Positions 7,923-16,948 of a DNA stretch of 58,910 nt are shown in pieces. Position 1 is the first letter of the stretch. The number at the start of each line of letters is the position of its first letter. The stretch covers positions 1 to 58,910 of the forward strand of contig DATLUO010000131.1 of NCBI GenBank assembly GCA_035533075.1, given 5' to 3'. This DNA is from Pirellulales bacterium (GTDB lineage Bacteria; Planctomycetota; Planctomycetia; Pirellulales; JAICIG01). The notes under the pieces were generated by a model that was not told the DNA's origin, searched no databases, and saw only the letters and a program-made list of their open reading frames with translations. The translations under genes and the position numbers were made by a program.

Positions 7923-8827
7923 GCTCTCATCCTTCGTCCCCTGATTCTTCACTGGCCTCGCTGCAGCGCTGGATGCAGGCGGTCATTATGCACCCGGACG
8001 GCGTCGTGGCAGGCGCTAAGTCGGATGACGCGCGGCAACACCTCGAAGCTGGGCCTGAGAGTTGCGAAACCGTCGTCAGCCGCTCGCGAAACCTGACGGG
8101 CGTCGAGCGGCTGACGATCTACCACCAGGCATATTTTGCACGTCTGCTCGAGTGTTTGCGCAATATCTTTCCCATCGTGGCCAAGACCGTCGGCGACGAA
8201 GCCTTCGACGCCCTGGCAATGGGCTATTTACAGGCACATCCCTCGCAGAGCTACACGCTCGACCGCCTGGGCGATGCGTTCGTTCGCTTTCTCGATGAAA
8301 CGCGTCCTGATCGCGACGAAACCGGCCAGCCAACGGAAACCTGGCCCGATTTCCTGATGGAGCTGGCCAAGCTGGAATGGACGATCGGCGAGGTGTTCGA
8401 CGGGCCGGGCAGCGAGGGCCGGCCCACGCTGAGCGCCGAGCAGCTTGCGGCGATCGGGCCGGAACATTGGCCCGAAGTGCGGCTGGTGCCCGCGCCTTGC
8501 TTGCGCATCATGAGCTTCGGATTTCCCGTCAACGATTACTTCACGGAGTTGCGTCAACGTGCGGCCGACGCCGTCCCGCCTCCTTTCCCGGCCGCCGAGA
8601 CGACGTGGCTGGCCCTGTTTCGCCGCGATTACGTCGTGCGCCGGCAGGCCCTGGACCGCGAGCAATATGATCTGCTCACGGCACTTGCCGCCGGGCAGAC
8701 GGTGGGGGCCGCCATCAAGCACTTGCTGGACACGACCGGCATCGACGTCGATCGGTTGGCGGCGTCGCTTCAAGAATGGTTCCGCACTTGGACGGCCGCC
8801 GGGTTCTTTGCGGCCGTTGACTCGTAG
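7919..8827 (+). CDS. DUF2063 domain protein (BufC/HvfC-like partner of the MNIO enzyme)
   Basis: This 302-residue protein has an N-terminal DUF2063 region (about 12-115) with the family pattern SLQRWMQAVI, then RLTIYHQAYFARLLECLRNIFPIV and the helix GDEAFDALAMGYLQAHPS. Proteins of this type accompany MNIO enzymes and are thought to deliver or position the precursor peptide. The C-terminal half is a mixed alpha/beta region ending in a short winged-helix-like segment (LLTALAAGQTVGAAIKHLL). The gene overlaps the MNIO gene by four bases. Confidence 0.85.
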   Translation: MSSHPSSPDSSLASLQRWMQAVIMHPDGVVAGAKSDDARQHLEAGPESCETVVSRSRNLTGVERLTIYHQAYFARLLECLRNIFPIVAKTVGDEAFDALAMGYLQAHPSQSYTLDRLGDAFVRFLDETRPDRDETGQPTETWPDFLMELAKLEWTIGEVFDGPGSEGRPTLSAEQLAAIGPEHWPEVRLVPAPCLRIMSFGFPVNDYFTELRQRAADAVPPPFPAAETTWLALFRRDYVVRRQALDREQYDLLTALAAGQTVGAAIKHLLDTTGIDVDRLAASLQEWFRTWTAAGFFAAVDS

Positions 8828-8876
8828 GGCGGAAAACGAACGTTTGGGTCCCACCCTACATGCACCGGCAGTGCCA

Positions 8877-9836
8877 TTACGCCGCCTTCGCCAACCTTAT
8901 CTCCTCCAACCGCTCCAGCACCGCCGCCGGGGCCTTTTCGGGCGAGACCATCGTGCTCCGCGGCACAATCACCGTTTGCTCCAAGGCATATTGCCCCGAC
9001 ACCACGGCGTGCGGCACCGAATCGGTGAACACCAGCCAAGCCGAGCCGGGCGGAAAATGGCTGTGAAACTTGTGGCACGTACGCTGGAACGATTCGTTTT
9101 CTTTCATCAATTGATGGATGTCGCGCATCGCCTGGTCGTAGGGCGAGAAGGGCCGCACCGGGAGCTTCATGCCGCTGGCCACGCGCCGCCAAAGGGTCGG
9201 CCGCCGCACGCGCACAAATTGGCGCACGAACTCGACGCCCATGTCGCGGGCCAGCACGTCGAACGGCTCGCCCGTGATCCAATACCGCTCGGCGTGCGGA
9301 TTGACGTTCATGAAAATCCGCAAAATGCGGTCGCCATAGGTCGGCCGCTTGGGGAACGAATCGACGTGAATCAGATCGTTGCGGGCGTGCAGCCGCAACT
9401 GCCGGCCCTTCTCTTCCAGCGGCCGGAAGCTGGCATAATCGAGCCGCCACTCGCGGGCGTAGGTCGGCACCAGCCCGGCCACACAGTCGATCGTCTGCCG
9501 GCTGAACGTGCGCATCACCTGGTGCAAACGCTCGGCATCGACGTGCTTGGGGTCGAAGCCGGTCAGCCGATCGTGCAACGGGCGATAGGCGATGTTCTTG
9601 TGCCAGCGTCGATGCGACTGACGCTGGCGCAACAGCACGTCCACGTCGGCGTCGGGCAGCGGAAAGGGCGAACTGGGAAAGTACAGGATTTTGCCCTGTT
9701 CCAGCAGGCTGCACAGTTCGCGGTCGAGCGGGGCCGCCGCGGCCGCGCAGCCGCGCAACAGCCGAGGCATGTCGACAAGATGCGCGGTTTCCAAAGACGC
9801 AGCAACGGGCTCCTCGACGCGGCTTGCTGGGAGCAT
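8877..9836 (-). CDS. Kdo 3-hydroxylase-like Fe(II)/2-oxoglutarate dioxygenase (KdoO)
   Basis: This 319-residue protein reads as the Kdo_hydroxy family. The facial triad is visible as H157 and D159 in LIHVDSFPKRP and distal H276 in TDSVPHAVVSG. The surrounding ILRIFMNVNP and RYWITGEPF segments are typical. Characterised KdoO converts the Kdo of lipopolysaccharide inner core to Ko. A Kdo-containing LPS is therefore implied, although the acceptor could differ in planctomycetes. The start at 9836 (MLPAS) is preferred over 9875 because GGAG lies eight bases upstream. Its 3' end faces the DUF2063 gene. Confidence 0.82.
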   Translation of the reverse strand: MLPASRVEEPVAASLETAHLVDMPRLLRGCAAAAAPLDRELCSLLEQGKILYFPSSPFPLPDADVDVLLRQRQSHRRWHKNIAYRPLHDRLTGFDPKHVDAERLHQVMRTFSRQTIDCVAGLVPTYAREWRLDYASFRPLEEKGRQLRLHARNDLIHVDSFPKRPTYGDRILRIFMNVNPHAERYWITGEPFDVLARDMGVEFVRQFVRVRRPTLWRRVASGMKLPVRPFSPYDQAMRDIHQLMKENESFQRTCHKFHSHFPPGSAWLVFTDSVPHAVVSGQYALEQTVIVPRSTMVSPEKAPAAVLERLEEIRLAKAA

Positions 9837-10008
9837 GGCAAGTCTCCAATGACCGGTTCGCGAAAAGACCGCCACGCTTTATCGACCAACCGCACTGGGA
9901 GCTTGAGCGAAACCGGAATCCCTCGATGGTTGACCGCTCCCCGGCTTCGTGCTAGAAAGCCGTTTGCCGAATCAAGCCAGTCGTCGCCAAATAGAAAGCG
10001 AGTTTGCC

Positions 10009-10203
10009 GTGGGTGGAATCAGCGAACGTGCCAAAGAGATCAAGCGACGCCGTCATCGCCGCAAGAAGCTGACGGTCTTCTCGCGAAAGCTGCAAAAGGC
10101 GACCGCCAGCGAAAAGCAGGTCATCGCCGAGAAGCTCCGCAGCATGACGCCCGGTGCGGAGACGATCATCAAGAACCTGAACCTGTCGGGTTCCGATCGT
10201 TGA
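10009..10203 (+). CDS. DUF6800-like small basic protein
   Basis: This 64-residue basic protein from a GTG start contains SERAKEIKRRRHRRKKL followed by a helix and the conserved-looking LRSMTPGAETIIKNL end. From memory this fits the small planctomycete family DUF6800; its function is unknown. Another in-frame GTG at 9949 would add 20 residues, but the added part looks unconserved. The basic N-terminal helix could contact RNA or ribosomes, which is speculation. Confidence 0.65.
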   Translation: MGGISERAKEIKRRRHRRKKLTVFSRKLQKATASEKQVIAEKLRSMTPGAETIIKNLNLSGSDR

Positions 10204-10227
10204 TCCCGCCCCCGTTAAACTGTCGGC

Positions 10228-10578
10228 ATGCCCTCCGAGCGCATGAAGACCTTCGGCGAATTCTGGCCGTTCTATGTAGGTGAACACCGCCGGCGCTCGA
10301 CGCGCGCCTGGCACTTTCTGGGCACGACGCTGGCGCTGCTGTTGCTGGCGGCGTCGGTCGCCGTGAGATGGTGGTGGGGCCTGCTGGCCGTGCCGGTGTG
10401 CGGCTACGCTTTCGCTTGGTTCAGCCACATCTTCGTCGAACACAATCGGCCGGCCACGTTTCGTTATCCACTCTGGTCGTTGGCGGCCGATTTCAAAATG
10501 TGGGGACTCATCGTCCGCGGCCGCATGGCCGAAGAAGTGCGGCGGGTGTTGGGCGAAAGCGACGGCCCGGCCAGTTGA
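10228..10578 (+). CDS. DUF962 / Mpo1-like membrane protein
   Basis: This 116-residue protein has the DUF962 pattern: EFWPFYVGEH at the start, HFLGTT leading into a helix (about 28-60), GYAFAWFSHIFVEHNRPATF with the HxxxExNRP signature, and YPLWSLAADFKMWG. Yeast Mpo1 of this family is an Fe(II) dioxygenase for 2-hydroxy fatty acids, with histidines in the same motifs, so a lipid oxidation role is possible. Three membrane helices are likely. It starts 24 bases after the DUF6800-like gene and may share its transcript. Confidence 0.8.
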   Translation: MPSERMKTFGEFWPFYVGEHRRRSTRAWHFLGTTLALLLLAASVAVRWWWGLLAVPVCGYAFAWFSHIFVEHNRPATFRYPLWSLAADFKMWGLIVRGRMAEEVRRVLGESDGPAS

Positions 10579-10727
10579 CGGTTACCGTCGGCCCAGGGAA
10601 GCACGCGGGCAAATTTTTTATTGTCTTGGATTTGCTGCTTTTCAAGCCCGCGGCGATCGCCTATCCTGATGACAGTTGCTGTCGGCGGCGGAAGTTTTGG
10701 CGGCCCGCTTAGGCCCGCAAAAAAGAA

Positions 10728-10743
10728 AAGGAGACAAGACGTG
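10728..10743 (+). promoter_or_regulatory. Ribosome binding site fixing a GTG start
   Basis: AAAAGGAGA lies seven bases before GTG 10741 and decides the start of the zinc-ribbon protease against the longer open frame beginning at 10621. Confidence 0.7.
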
Positions 10744-13437
10744 CCAGCGCGTGTGAATTGTCCGGCGTGCCAGACAACTTTGGCAGTCAATGCGGCCTGC
10801 GGCGAAGGCACGGTGCTGCGTTGCCCCAAGTGCCGGCACGAATTTGCGATTCGCCTGCGGCCGGCGGTCCCGCCCGTCACTGCTTGGCCGGCCAGCGACC
10901 CACTCTCCGCGCCGCTGCCGTCGCAGCCTTCGCGACAACTCCCGCGGCGCCAGACCAGCCTGCGTCCGCCGGCCCGAGCTGCCGCCCATGATTCGGGCTC
11001 GTCGATGCTGTGGATCGGCATCGGCGCCGGCGCCGCCGTTGCGGTGGCGTTGGTGGTGCTGATCTTGATTGTGACGCGCATCTCTTCACCGGCGGCAGAC
11101 CAGCAACAGATCGCCGCGGCGCCAGCCCCGGACGCAACGCAGCCGGCGACTCCGGCCCCCGTCACCGCTTCGCCGGCCACCAATCCCCCAGCGGTCGCCT
11201 CACCTCCGGCCGCCTCGCCTCCGGCCGTCGCCACCGCAGCGAATCCGTCGCCCGCGGCGGCGACGCCCCAGTCGCCCGTCGGTCAACCGGTCTCGTCGCT
11301 GACTCCCGGCATGTCGCCGCCTTTGGCTGCCAGCCCCGTTCCGCCCGCCAGTTCCGCGCCCACTGGCCCGACGCTCGCCTATCGCTTCAACAGCGGTGAA
11401 GAATACGCCTACTCGTTTACCGTGAAGGCGGAGGTGGCAGGCGCGGCCGACCAGACAAGTGGCATGTGCTCGCTCGCGCTCAGCCGCGAGGCGGCGCCGC
11501 CGGAGTTCGCGGCGCGTCAGAAATCGGGCCAAGGAAGCGGCAGCGGCTTCGTCGTCACCAGCGACGGTTATGTGGTGACCTGCGCCCACGTGGTCGAAGG
11601 CTCGACCAAGATCGACGTGGCCGTGGCCGGGCAAAGCTATCCCGGTCAAGTCTTCGCCTTCGACAAGGCCCACGACCTGGCCGTGGTGCGCATCATCGGC
11701 AGCAATCTGCCCACGGTTCCGTTGGGCAATTCCGACACGGTCGAGCTGGCGCAGGAAGTGCGCGCCGTCGGTTATCCCTTGTCGACCGTCTTGGGCGATA
11801 GCGTCAAAATCACGCGCGGCACGCTGGCCGGCATCGTCAACACCGACGGCCGCAAGCTGTTCCAGGTGGATGCCAGCATCAACCCCGGCAACAGCGGCGG
11901 CCCGCTGGTGAACGAGATGGGCCACGTGGTCGGCGTCGCCAGCGCCAAGCTGGCGGGCGAAGACGTCGACGGCGTCGGCTTCGCCGTTCCGGCCAACGAA
12001 GTTCTGACCCTGCTGCGCAGCAAAGGCATCACGCCGGCCAGCGCGTCGGGCGGGGAAAAGCTCGACGGCCCAAACCTGGCGCGCCGTGTCACGCCCGCCG
12101 TGGCCATGCTCAAGGTCACCATCGGCCCCGGAGGCTACGGGCTGGCCAACCGCCTGCTGCTCGATTTTTCGGGCCACGTTTCCACGAGCCAGATGCGCAC
12201 GGTTGGCCGGATGCGCGTGCCGGGCGCCCCTCGCCTCGAGAGCGAACGCGGCAAGCTCCTGCTGAGCGAGCGGGGCGAGCTGCTTGAAGCCACCGGCAAC
12301 GTGCAAGTGCCCTACTTGTTCGGCCCGCTGGGCGCCCTGATTTTCGAACCTCTCGGTTCGGCCGACGAACGCACCTGGCAAACCCAACGGGTCACCGCGC
12401 TGACACAGATCATCGGCGAAGAATCGAATAGTCCCCTGCCGATGCGGTTCCGGCATCGGGGGCGCAGCCCCTTCGCTCAAAGCCAGACCAAGGTCGTCGT
12501 CACGCCGGCGATGGAGACGAGCAGCTACGAGCTGGCGGGCACGAACGGCGACCTGGTATCGATCAGAAAGCGCTATACGTTTCAGACGCTGCAACCCGCC
12601 GGCACGCCACCGGTGGCCCAGGTGACCGGCGAAGGGACCATCACCTTCAACCGCGCCAAGGGGTTCGCCGAGAAGCTGGAGTATAAGGCGACGCTGGTGC
12701 GGAGCGTGAGCAAGGTGAGCGTGACGGTTCCCTTGACACTCCAATGGCACCGGCTCGACCAACAGACGCTCGACAAGAACCGCGCAGAGGCGAAAGCCAA
12801 CATGGAGGCTGCCAAGAAGGCCGCGGCCGAGCAAAAGGCGCGCGACGCCGCTCCGCCCACGCCGCAACGCGTGGACGAGGTGCTCGAAGACCTGAGCATC
12901 GCCAAAGAATGGCACGAGCGAATGAAGCCGCTCGACGCGCTCGCTCGCATGCAGCCCCTCGACCAGCGCCGCGCGCAGGTGACGAAGGCGGTCGAACCGC
13001 TGATGCGCGACGGCAACTTCGCCGTCCGCGACAAAGCGATTCAAATCATGGGCCGCTGGGGAACGAATGAAACCGTGCCGGTCTTGTTGAAAATGCTGGA
13101 GCAGCTCGATTCGGGCATTCGTCATAAGACGATCGAGGCCCTGGGCGCGATTGCCGACCCAACCGCCGCCAAGGAGGTCGCCGCCTTGGTGCCTGAACAG
13201 TCCGACCGTCAGGCCGCCGTGACCGCGCTGAAGAAGATGGGCAAGGTGGCTGAACCGGCGGTGATTGGGCTGTTGAAACACCACGACAGCCAGGTGCGGT
13301 ATCAGGGCTGCCAGATTCTGGAAGCGATCGGCGGGCCGAAATCGGTCCCGGCGATCAGGCGTTTGCTGCAGGACGAAAAGGACGGGCTGGTGCGCCTCGC
13401 CGCCCGCGGCGCCCTCGACCGGCTGGCAAAGAAGTAG
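10741..13437 (+). CDS. MJ0042 zinc-ribbon, single-pass HtrA-like protease with HEAT repeats
   Basis: This 898-residue protein starts at GTG behind a good ribosome binding site. Residues 7-31 form a CPAC/CPKC zinc ribbon of the MJ0042 type, and one membrane helix lies at about 89-112. A long Pro/Ala linker (120-210) leads to a trypsin-like domain with H283 (TCAHVVEG), D312 (AHDLAVVRI) and S385 (NPGNSGGPL). The segment just before it (TLAYRFNSGEEYAYSFTV) and the one after it (from about 450) look like two parts of one beta domain. The last 170 residues are HEAT repeats (VPVLLKMLEQ, VPAIRRLLQ). The topology suggests a cytoplasmic zinc ribbon and periplasmic protease. The substrate is unknown. 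Confidence 0.82.
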   Translation: MPARVNCPACQTTLAVNAACGEGTVLRCPKCRHEFAIRLRPAVPPVTAWPASDPLSAPLPSQPSRQLPRRQTSLRPPARAAAHDSGSSMLWIGIGAGAAVAVALVVLILIVTRISSPAADQQQIAAAPAPDATQPATPAPVTASPATNPPAVASPPAASPPAVATAANPSPAAATPQSPVGQPVSSLTPGMSPPLAASPVPPASSAPTGPTLAYRFNSGEEYAYSFTVKAEVAGAADQTSGMCSLALSREAAPPEFAARQKSGQGSGSGFVVTSDGYVVTCAHVVEGSTKIDVAVAGQSYPGQVFAFDKAHDLAVVRIIGSNLPTVPLGNSDTVELAQEVRAVGYPLSTVLGDSVKITRGTLAGIVNTDGRKLFQVDASINPGNSGGPLVNEMGHVVGVASAKLAGEDVDGVGFAVPANEVLTLLRSKGITPASASGGEKLDGPNLARRVTPAVAMLKVTIGPGGYGLANRLLLDFSGHVSTSQMRTVGRMRVPGAPRLESERGKLLLSERGELLEATGNVQVPYLFGPLGALIFEPLGSADERTWQTQRVTALTQIIGEESNSPLPMRFRHRGRSPFAQSQTKVVVTPAMETSSYELAGTNGDLVSIRKRYTFQTLQPAGTPPVAQVTGEGTITFNRAKGFAEKLEYKATLVRSVSKVSVTVPLTLQWHRLDQQTLDKNRAEAKANMEAAKKAAAEQKARDAAPPTPQRVDEVLEDLSIAKEWHERMKPLDALARMQPLDQRRAQVTKAVEPLMRDGNFAVRDKAIQIMGRWGTNETVPVLLKMLEQLDSGIRHKTIEALGAIADPTAAKEVAALVPEQSDRQAAVTALKKMGKVAEPAVIGLLKHHDSQVRYQGCQILEAIGGPKSVPAIRRLLQDEKDGLVRLAARGALDRLAKK

Positions 13438-13465
13438 GCACCGAGCAACAGCACGTCAACCCACC

Positions 13466-15760
13466 CTACAAGCCCAACAGCCGCTTGGCCTCGTCGAGAA
13501 GAAACTTGGCGTTGGTGAACGGCTCGTAGCTGATGTCTTGCCAACGCACCAGCCCCGCGTTGTCGATCAAAACCGTGGCGTGCAAGGGGAGGTTTTCAAA
13601 ATCGTCGAAGGCCCGATAACTTTTGAAAACGCCCAGACCCGCGTCGGACAACAGCTTGATCGGCAAGGGCGGCGCCCCGGTCGATGCGCGCGCCTCAAGG
13701 GAGCCTCGCAATTTGCCCACGTCGTCGGTGCTGATCGCCACCAGTTCTACGCCCAAGCGGGCAAACTCCGCTTGCATCGGACCGAAGGCGTTCAATTGCT
13801 CCACACAATGCAGGCAGCCGAAGCCGAGATAAAAAATCACCACCACCGGCCGGCCGCGATACTGGGACAACGAAACGGCGTCGCCGTGATCGTCGGGCAA
13901 AGTCCACTCCGAAGCCGGCGAGGGATGCCAGCGGAAGGGGCCGAGCGAAGCCAGGTCGGGCCGCTCGCCAATGTCGCCGGCGGGCTGATAAGGCAACCGC
14001 CACTCGCTCGGCAGCCCGAGCTTGGGCGCCAGCTCGTCGAGCCGCTTGAAGATCGGAACGTCACGGTCGATGAAGGCCGACATGCCTTGCAGCTTGCGGA
14101 ACTCCTCCGTCGCCTCGGCCGGCTTGCCGCATTCGAACAGCACCTCCACGCAGTTGGCCAGCGGAAGCACGCGGTTCTTCCCTTGGCTGACGGCCTCACG
14201 GGCGAGCTGCTCGGCCTTCGCCTTGTTGCCCGTCTGCAACTCGATGCGCGACAAAAACTCCTTGCCCAGGTCTTTGACCTTCTCGAAGTGCGAAAGCGCC
14301 GCGGAGGCGTCGTTGCCGGCCAGCGCCCAGCGTCCGTGCAGCTCGTCCAGCGCGGCGGCGATCGTTTCCAAGCGGCCCTTGAAACGGTCGGCCGCGTCGG
14401 CGCGGGCCTTGGCAACCTGGTCGTCGGGCTTCTTGTCGGCCTTGGCCTTCGCTTCGGCGTCGACGGCCGCTTTCTCTTGCTCGGCATTGATCTTCGTCTG
14501 CAGGCCCTGCAAGGCGACGATGTGCGTCTTGCCGTCGGTGAGATTGCTCTTGGCGATCAGCGCGGCGCCCAACGCGCGGTGGCGGCGGACCTGGTCGTCT
14601 TCGACATCCGAAGGCTCCAGGCAGGGCGTTTGCGCCAGCCGCAGCAGGTCGTCCCACAGCTCGAATTGCGGCAGGATGGCCAGCAGGCGCCGGCGGCCCA
14701 TCATGTTGCTGCCCGGTCCGCCCGGCCGGTTGTATTTCGGATGACGCGGCAACTCGGCCAGGTTGGCGGCCAGATCGACGGCGTCGCGCACGCGGCCGAT
14801 GAAGGTCAGGTTATCGACCAGCCAGTCGTTGTTATGAGCATAGTTGTGAATCTGGTCGGGCATCACGCCGTCGTGGATCATGTGGGCATGATCGACGCGG
14901 GCCGAAGCCTCTTGCTGCCAGACCGCGTCGACGTAGCGTTGCAGCTTGGAAAAAGTGTGCCCCGGCATGTGCCACATGTGGGCGATGGCCGGCCCCGACT
15001 GGCCGCAACGGGCAGCCGACGGAACCGCCCGTGCCGGCTTTTCGTTGTCCCAGAGATGAATCACATAGTGATGGGCCGGATGCATGGGATTGGCCGCGTG
15101 GACTTCGCGCAGCAGCGACGCCACCGCTTCGTGGCTGGCGATCGGGATGCCGTGGCTGCTGTTCTCCCAAATCAGCACGGCCAAGAAGGCCCGCGCCTCG
15201 ATCTCTTCGGGATGGTCGTGAACCATCATCTCCAGGTCGCGAACAAGTTGACGGCGGCGCTGCTGATCGTCTTGCGGCTTGTTGTCCGGTCCGGGAGCGA
15301 GATAGCGGTCCAAGGCGTCAATCCAGGCCAATTCATGCGGGCCGGCGCCGCCCTTGCGTTTGACGGCCTCGGCGATGAAACCGCGGCCGCGTTTGGCATT
15401 GTCTCGATTGGCCATCGCCATGCCCCAATAGGCCATGGCGCAATCAGGGTCGAGTGCGGCGGCCTGACGGAACGACCGCTCGGCCTCGAAATACCAGAAC
15501 CCGTGGAGCTGCCCCAGCCCCTGATTGAAGAACTGCTGCGTTTCGGGCGATTTGGTGGTGATCTTCATGGAGACGTTGCCCGTGCCGCCCATCAGGTAAG
15601 CCCGCTGCCGCGGCCCTTCGTTGAACACTTCGCCGTGCAACGAGTGTCCGGCCTGGGTGCCGGCGTCATCGGGCTTTTTGGCTTCTTCGGCGGCGAGCGG
15701 CGCCAGGCAAAAAAGGAATGCGGCCGCGAGCAGCGGCAGAACGCGGATAGAACGGTACAT
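13466..15760 (-). CDS. Exported TPR protein with C-terminal peroxiredoxin/thioredoxin domain
   Basis: This 764-residue protein begins with a signal peptide (MYRSIRVLPLLAAAFLFCLA). Residues about 70-470 resemble the TPR-bearing exported proteins of planctomycetes, with FNQGLGQLHGFWYFEAERSF at the start. The last 160 residues form an AhpC/TSA-type domain: WTLPDDHGD, PVVVIFYLGFGCLHC with cysteines at about 649 and 652, then LVAISTDD and ATVLIDNAGLVRW. The CxxC makes it closer to a TlpA/peroxiredoxin Q-type thiol enzyme than to 1-Cys types. It is probably periplasmic. It lies convergent with the protease-HEAT gene, 28 bases apart. Confidence 0.85.
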   Translation of the reverse strand: MYRSIRVLPLLAAAFLFCLAPLAAEEAKKPDDAGTQAGHSLHGEVFNEGPRQRAYLMGGTGNVSMKITTKSPETQQFFNQGLGQLHGFWYFEAERSFRQAAALDPDCAMAYWGMAMANRDNAKRGRGFIAEAVKRKGGAGPHELAWIDALDRYLAPGPDNKPQDDQQRRRQLVRDLEMMVHDHPEEIEARAFLAVLIWENSSHGIPIASHEAVASLLREVHAANPMHPAHHYVIHLWDNEKPARAVPSAARCGQSGPAIAHMWHMPGHTFSKLQRYVDAVWQQEASARVDHAHMIHDGVMPDQIHNYAHNNDWLVDNLTFIGRVRDAVDLAANLAELPRHPKYNRPGGPGSNMMGRRRLLAILPQFELWDDLLRLAQTPCLEPSDVEDDQVRRHRALGAALIAKSNLTDGKTHIVALQGLQTKINAEQEKAAVDAEAKAKADKKPDDQVAKARADAADRFKGRLETIAAALDELHGRWALAGNDASAALSHFEKVKDLGKEFLSRIELQTGNKAKAEQLAREAVSQGKNRVLPLANCVEVLFECGKPAEATEEFRKLQGMSAFIDRDVPIFKRLDELAPKLGLPSEWRLPYQPAGDIGERPDLASLGPFRWHPSPASEWTLPDDHGDAVSLSQYRGRPVVVIFYLGFGCLHCVEQLNAFGPMQAEFARLGVELVAISTDDVGKLRGSLEARASTGAPPLPIKLLSDAGLGVFKSYRAFDDFENLPLHATVLIDNAGLVRWQDISYEPFTNAKFLLDEAKRLLGL

Positions 15761-16207
15761 GATGCTGTCTCAAAAAGGGGCCGATGGCGGGGAACCGACG
15801 ACGCCTTCGTCGGGATTGGCAGGTACATTTTAGAGTAACGTCGCGGGCAGGCACGTACCAGAGGCGCTCGTAGCGGGGATGTCCGGGCTTACCGGTCACG
15901 TTTGGTCGTTCGATGAGATGTTCGCGGCGGTCTCGAGCTAGCCTGGCGGCGGGGATCGGCCGAATTCAAGGAGGGACCACACAACCCTAATCCCACAAAA
16001 GACTTAGGCCCTTGACGTGTCGCGAGTCGCCAGCTATTTTGTGGCGCAGCCGGTCAACAGCCGAAATACGGTTAGATCAGGCTTGGGATGGTTTCTCGGC
16101 GCCAACGAATAGCCTAGAATCAAGTTGTGGAGCACCCGATGGGGCCATTTTTTCTGCCTACTAGCACTGGCTAGCATCATCCAAGCGGACAGCGGACGGC
16201 CAATTAA
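15761..16207. other. Intergenic gap before the accessory cassette
   Basis: This 447-base gap has no recognisable gene. It becomes less G+C-rich toward the right, in step with the accessory genes that follow, so its right half probably belongs to the acquired segment. It should contain a promoter for the 16208 gene, but no convincing elements were seen. Confidence 0.4.
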
Positions 16208-16936
16208 ATGGTGCAAGCGCGGAATTTCTTGATCCGAGGGGTTCAGATCGTAGCCTTTACCGTTAGCGGAGGCTTCGAGGCGTCGCGGGTGCTCACCAAC
16301 GTTTTGAGCAGATACGGGGCGCTCCTCTCTGGCCGCGTAGACGTACTGCCGCTTCCAGAGGAAGTTCCGCCTGAGATCCCTCGGGTTGAGCTAGGAAGCA
16401 AGGATAACCGCTGGGCATTGTCCTCGGCGCCGGCCAGAACCAGCGTTGCATGGGTTGAGCGCGATTCGAATGGGATCAGTCCAGATCCGTTGGGGAAGAT
16501 AGTTCAGCAGTGCTCGGAGATTCTGAGTTGCTGCTTCGCGGACGACGTGCCGACCCGAGTGAATCGACTCGGGTTCCTTCTCACGAGCGTGCTTGAAACC
16601 GAAGACGCCCCCCGATTATTGATTGAGCAATTCTGCCTACCGCAGCGTCATGCGGCGGAAAGCGCTGCTTCGCCTCTTCGTCACTCGCAGACGTTTCAGT
16701 TGCACAACTTTAAGGCTTACATGAGCCAACTCGACACGGTGCCAATAAACAGTTGGGTGCGATGCAAGTCCGCCTCATTGGTGCCGGATGGAGCATCAGC
16801 GATTGTCGTCGAGCAAGACTTGAACACCAGTGCCAGCGATCCCGAGCGGCGGTTTGAAGCCGCCGAAATGCGAACGTATTTTGAAAGCGCTGCCCCAGAG
16901 GCTCAACAGATTCTGCGACTGTATTTCCCAGATTAG
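16208..16936 (+). CDS. Hypothetical protein, possibly TIGR04255-like
   Basis: This 242-residue soluble protein has no signal peptide or membrane helix. Segments such as VPPEIPRVELGSKDNRW and SVAWVERDSNG, followed by a RVNRLGFLL strand, recall the sporadically distributed TIGR04255 family. This is a memory-based match, not a search result. Codon use and base composition are less G+C-rich than the flanking genes. It heads a compact three-gene unit on the plus strand, with the next gene starting 12 bases downstream. Confidence 0.55.
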   Translation: MVQARNFLIRGVQIVAFTVSGGFEASRVLTNVLSRYGALLSGRVDVLPLPEEVPPEIPRVELGSKDNRWALSSAPARTSVAWVERDSNGISPDPLGKIVQQCSEILSCCFADDVPTRVNRLGFLLTSVLETEDAPRLLIEQFCLPQRHAAESAASPLRHSQTFQLHNFKAYMSQLDTVPINSWVRCKSASLVPDGASAIVVEQDLNTSASDPERRFEAAEMRTYFESAAPEAQQILRLYFPD

Positions 16937-16948
16937 GATGAAACTGCG

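Noticed and set aside
11200-13284. Minus-strand frame of 694 codons opposite the protease-HEAT gene
   Set aside because: It is His/Arg/Gly-rich and antisense to a gene with intact catalytic and zinc motifs and a ribosome binding site.
13538-15838. Plus-strand frame of 766 codons opposite the TPR-peroxiredoxin gene
   Set aside because: Antisense shadow; the minus strand has a signal peptide and a peroxiredoxin domain.
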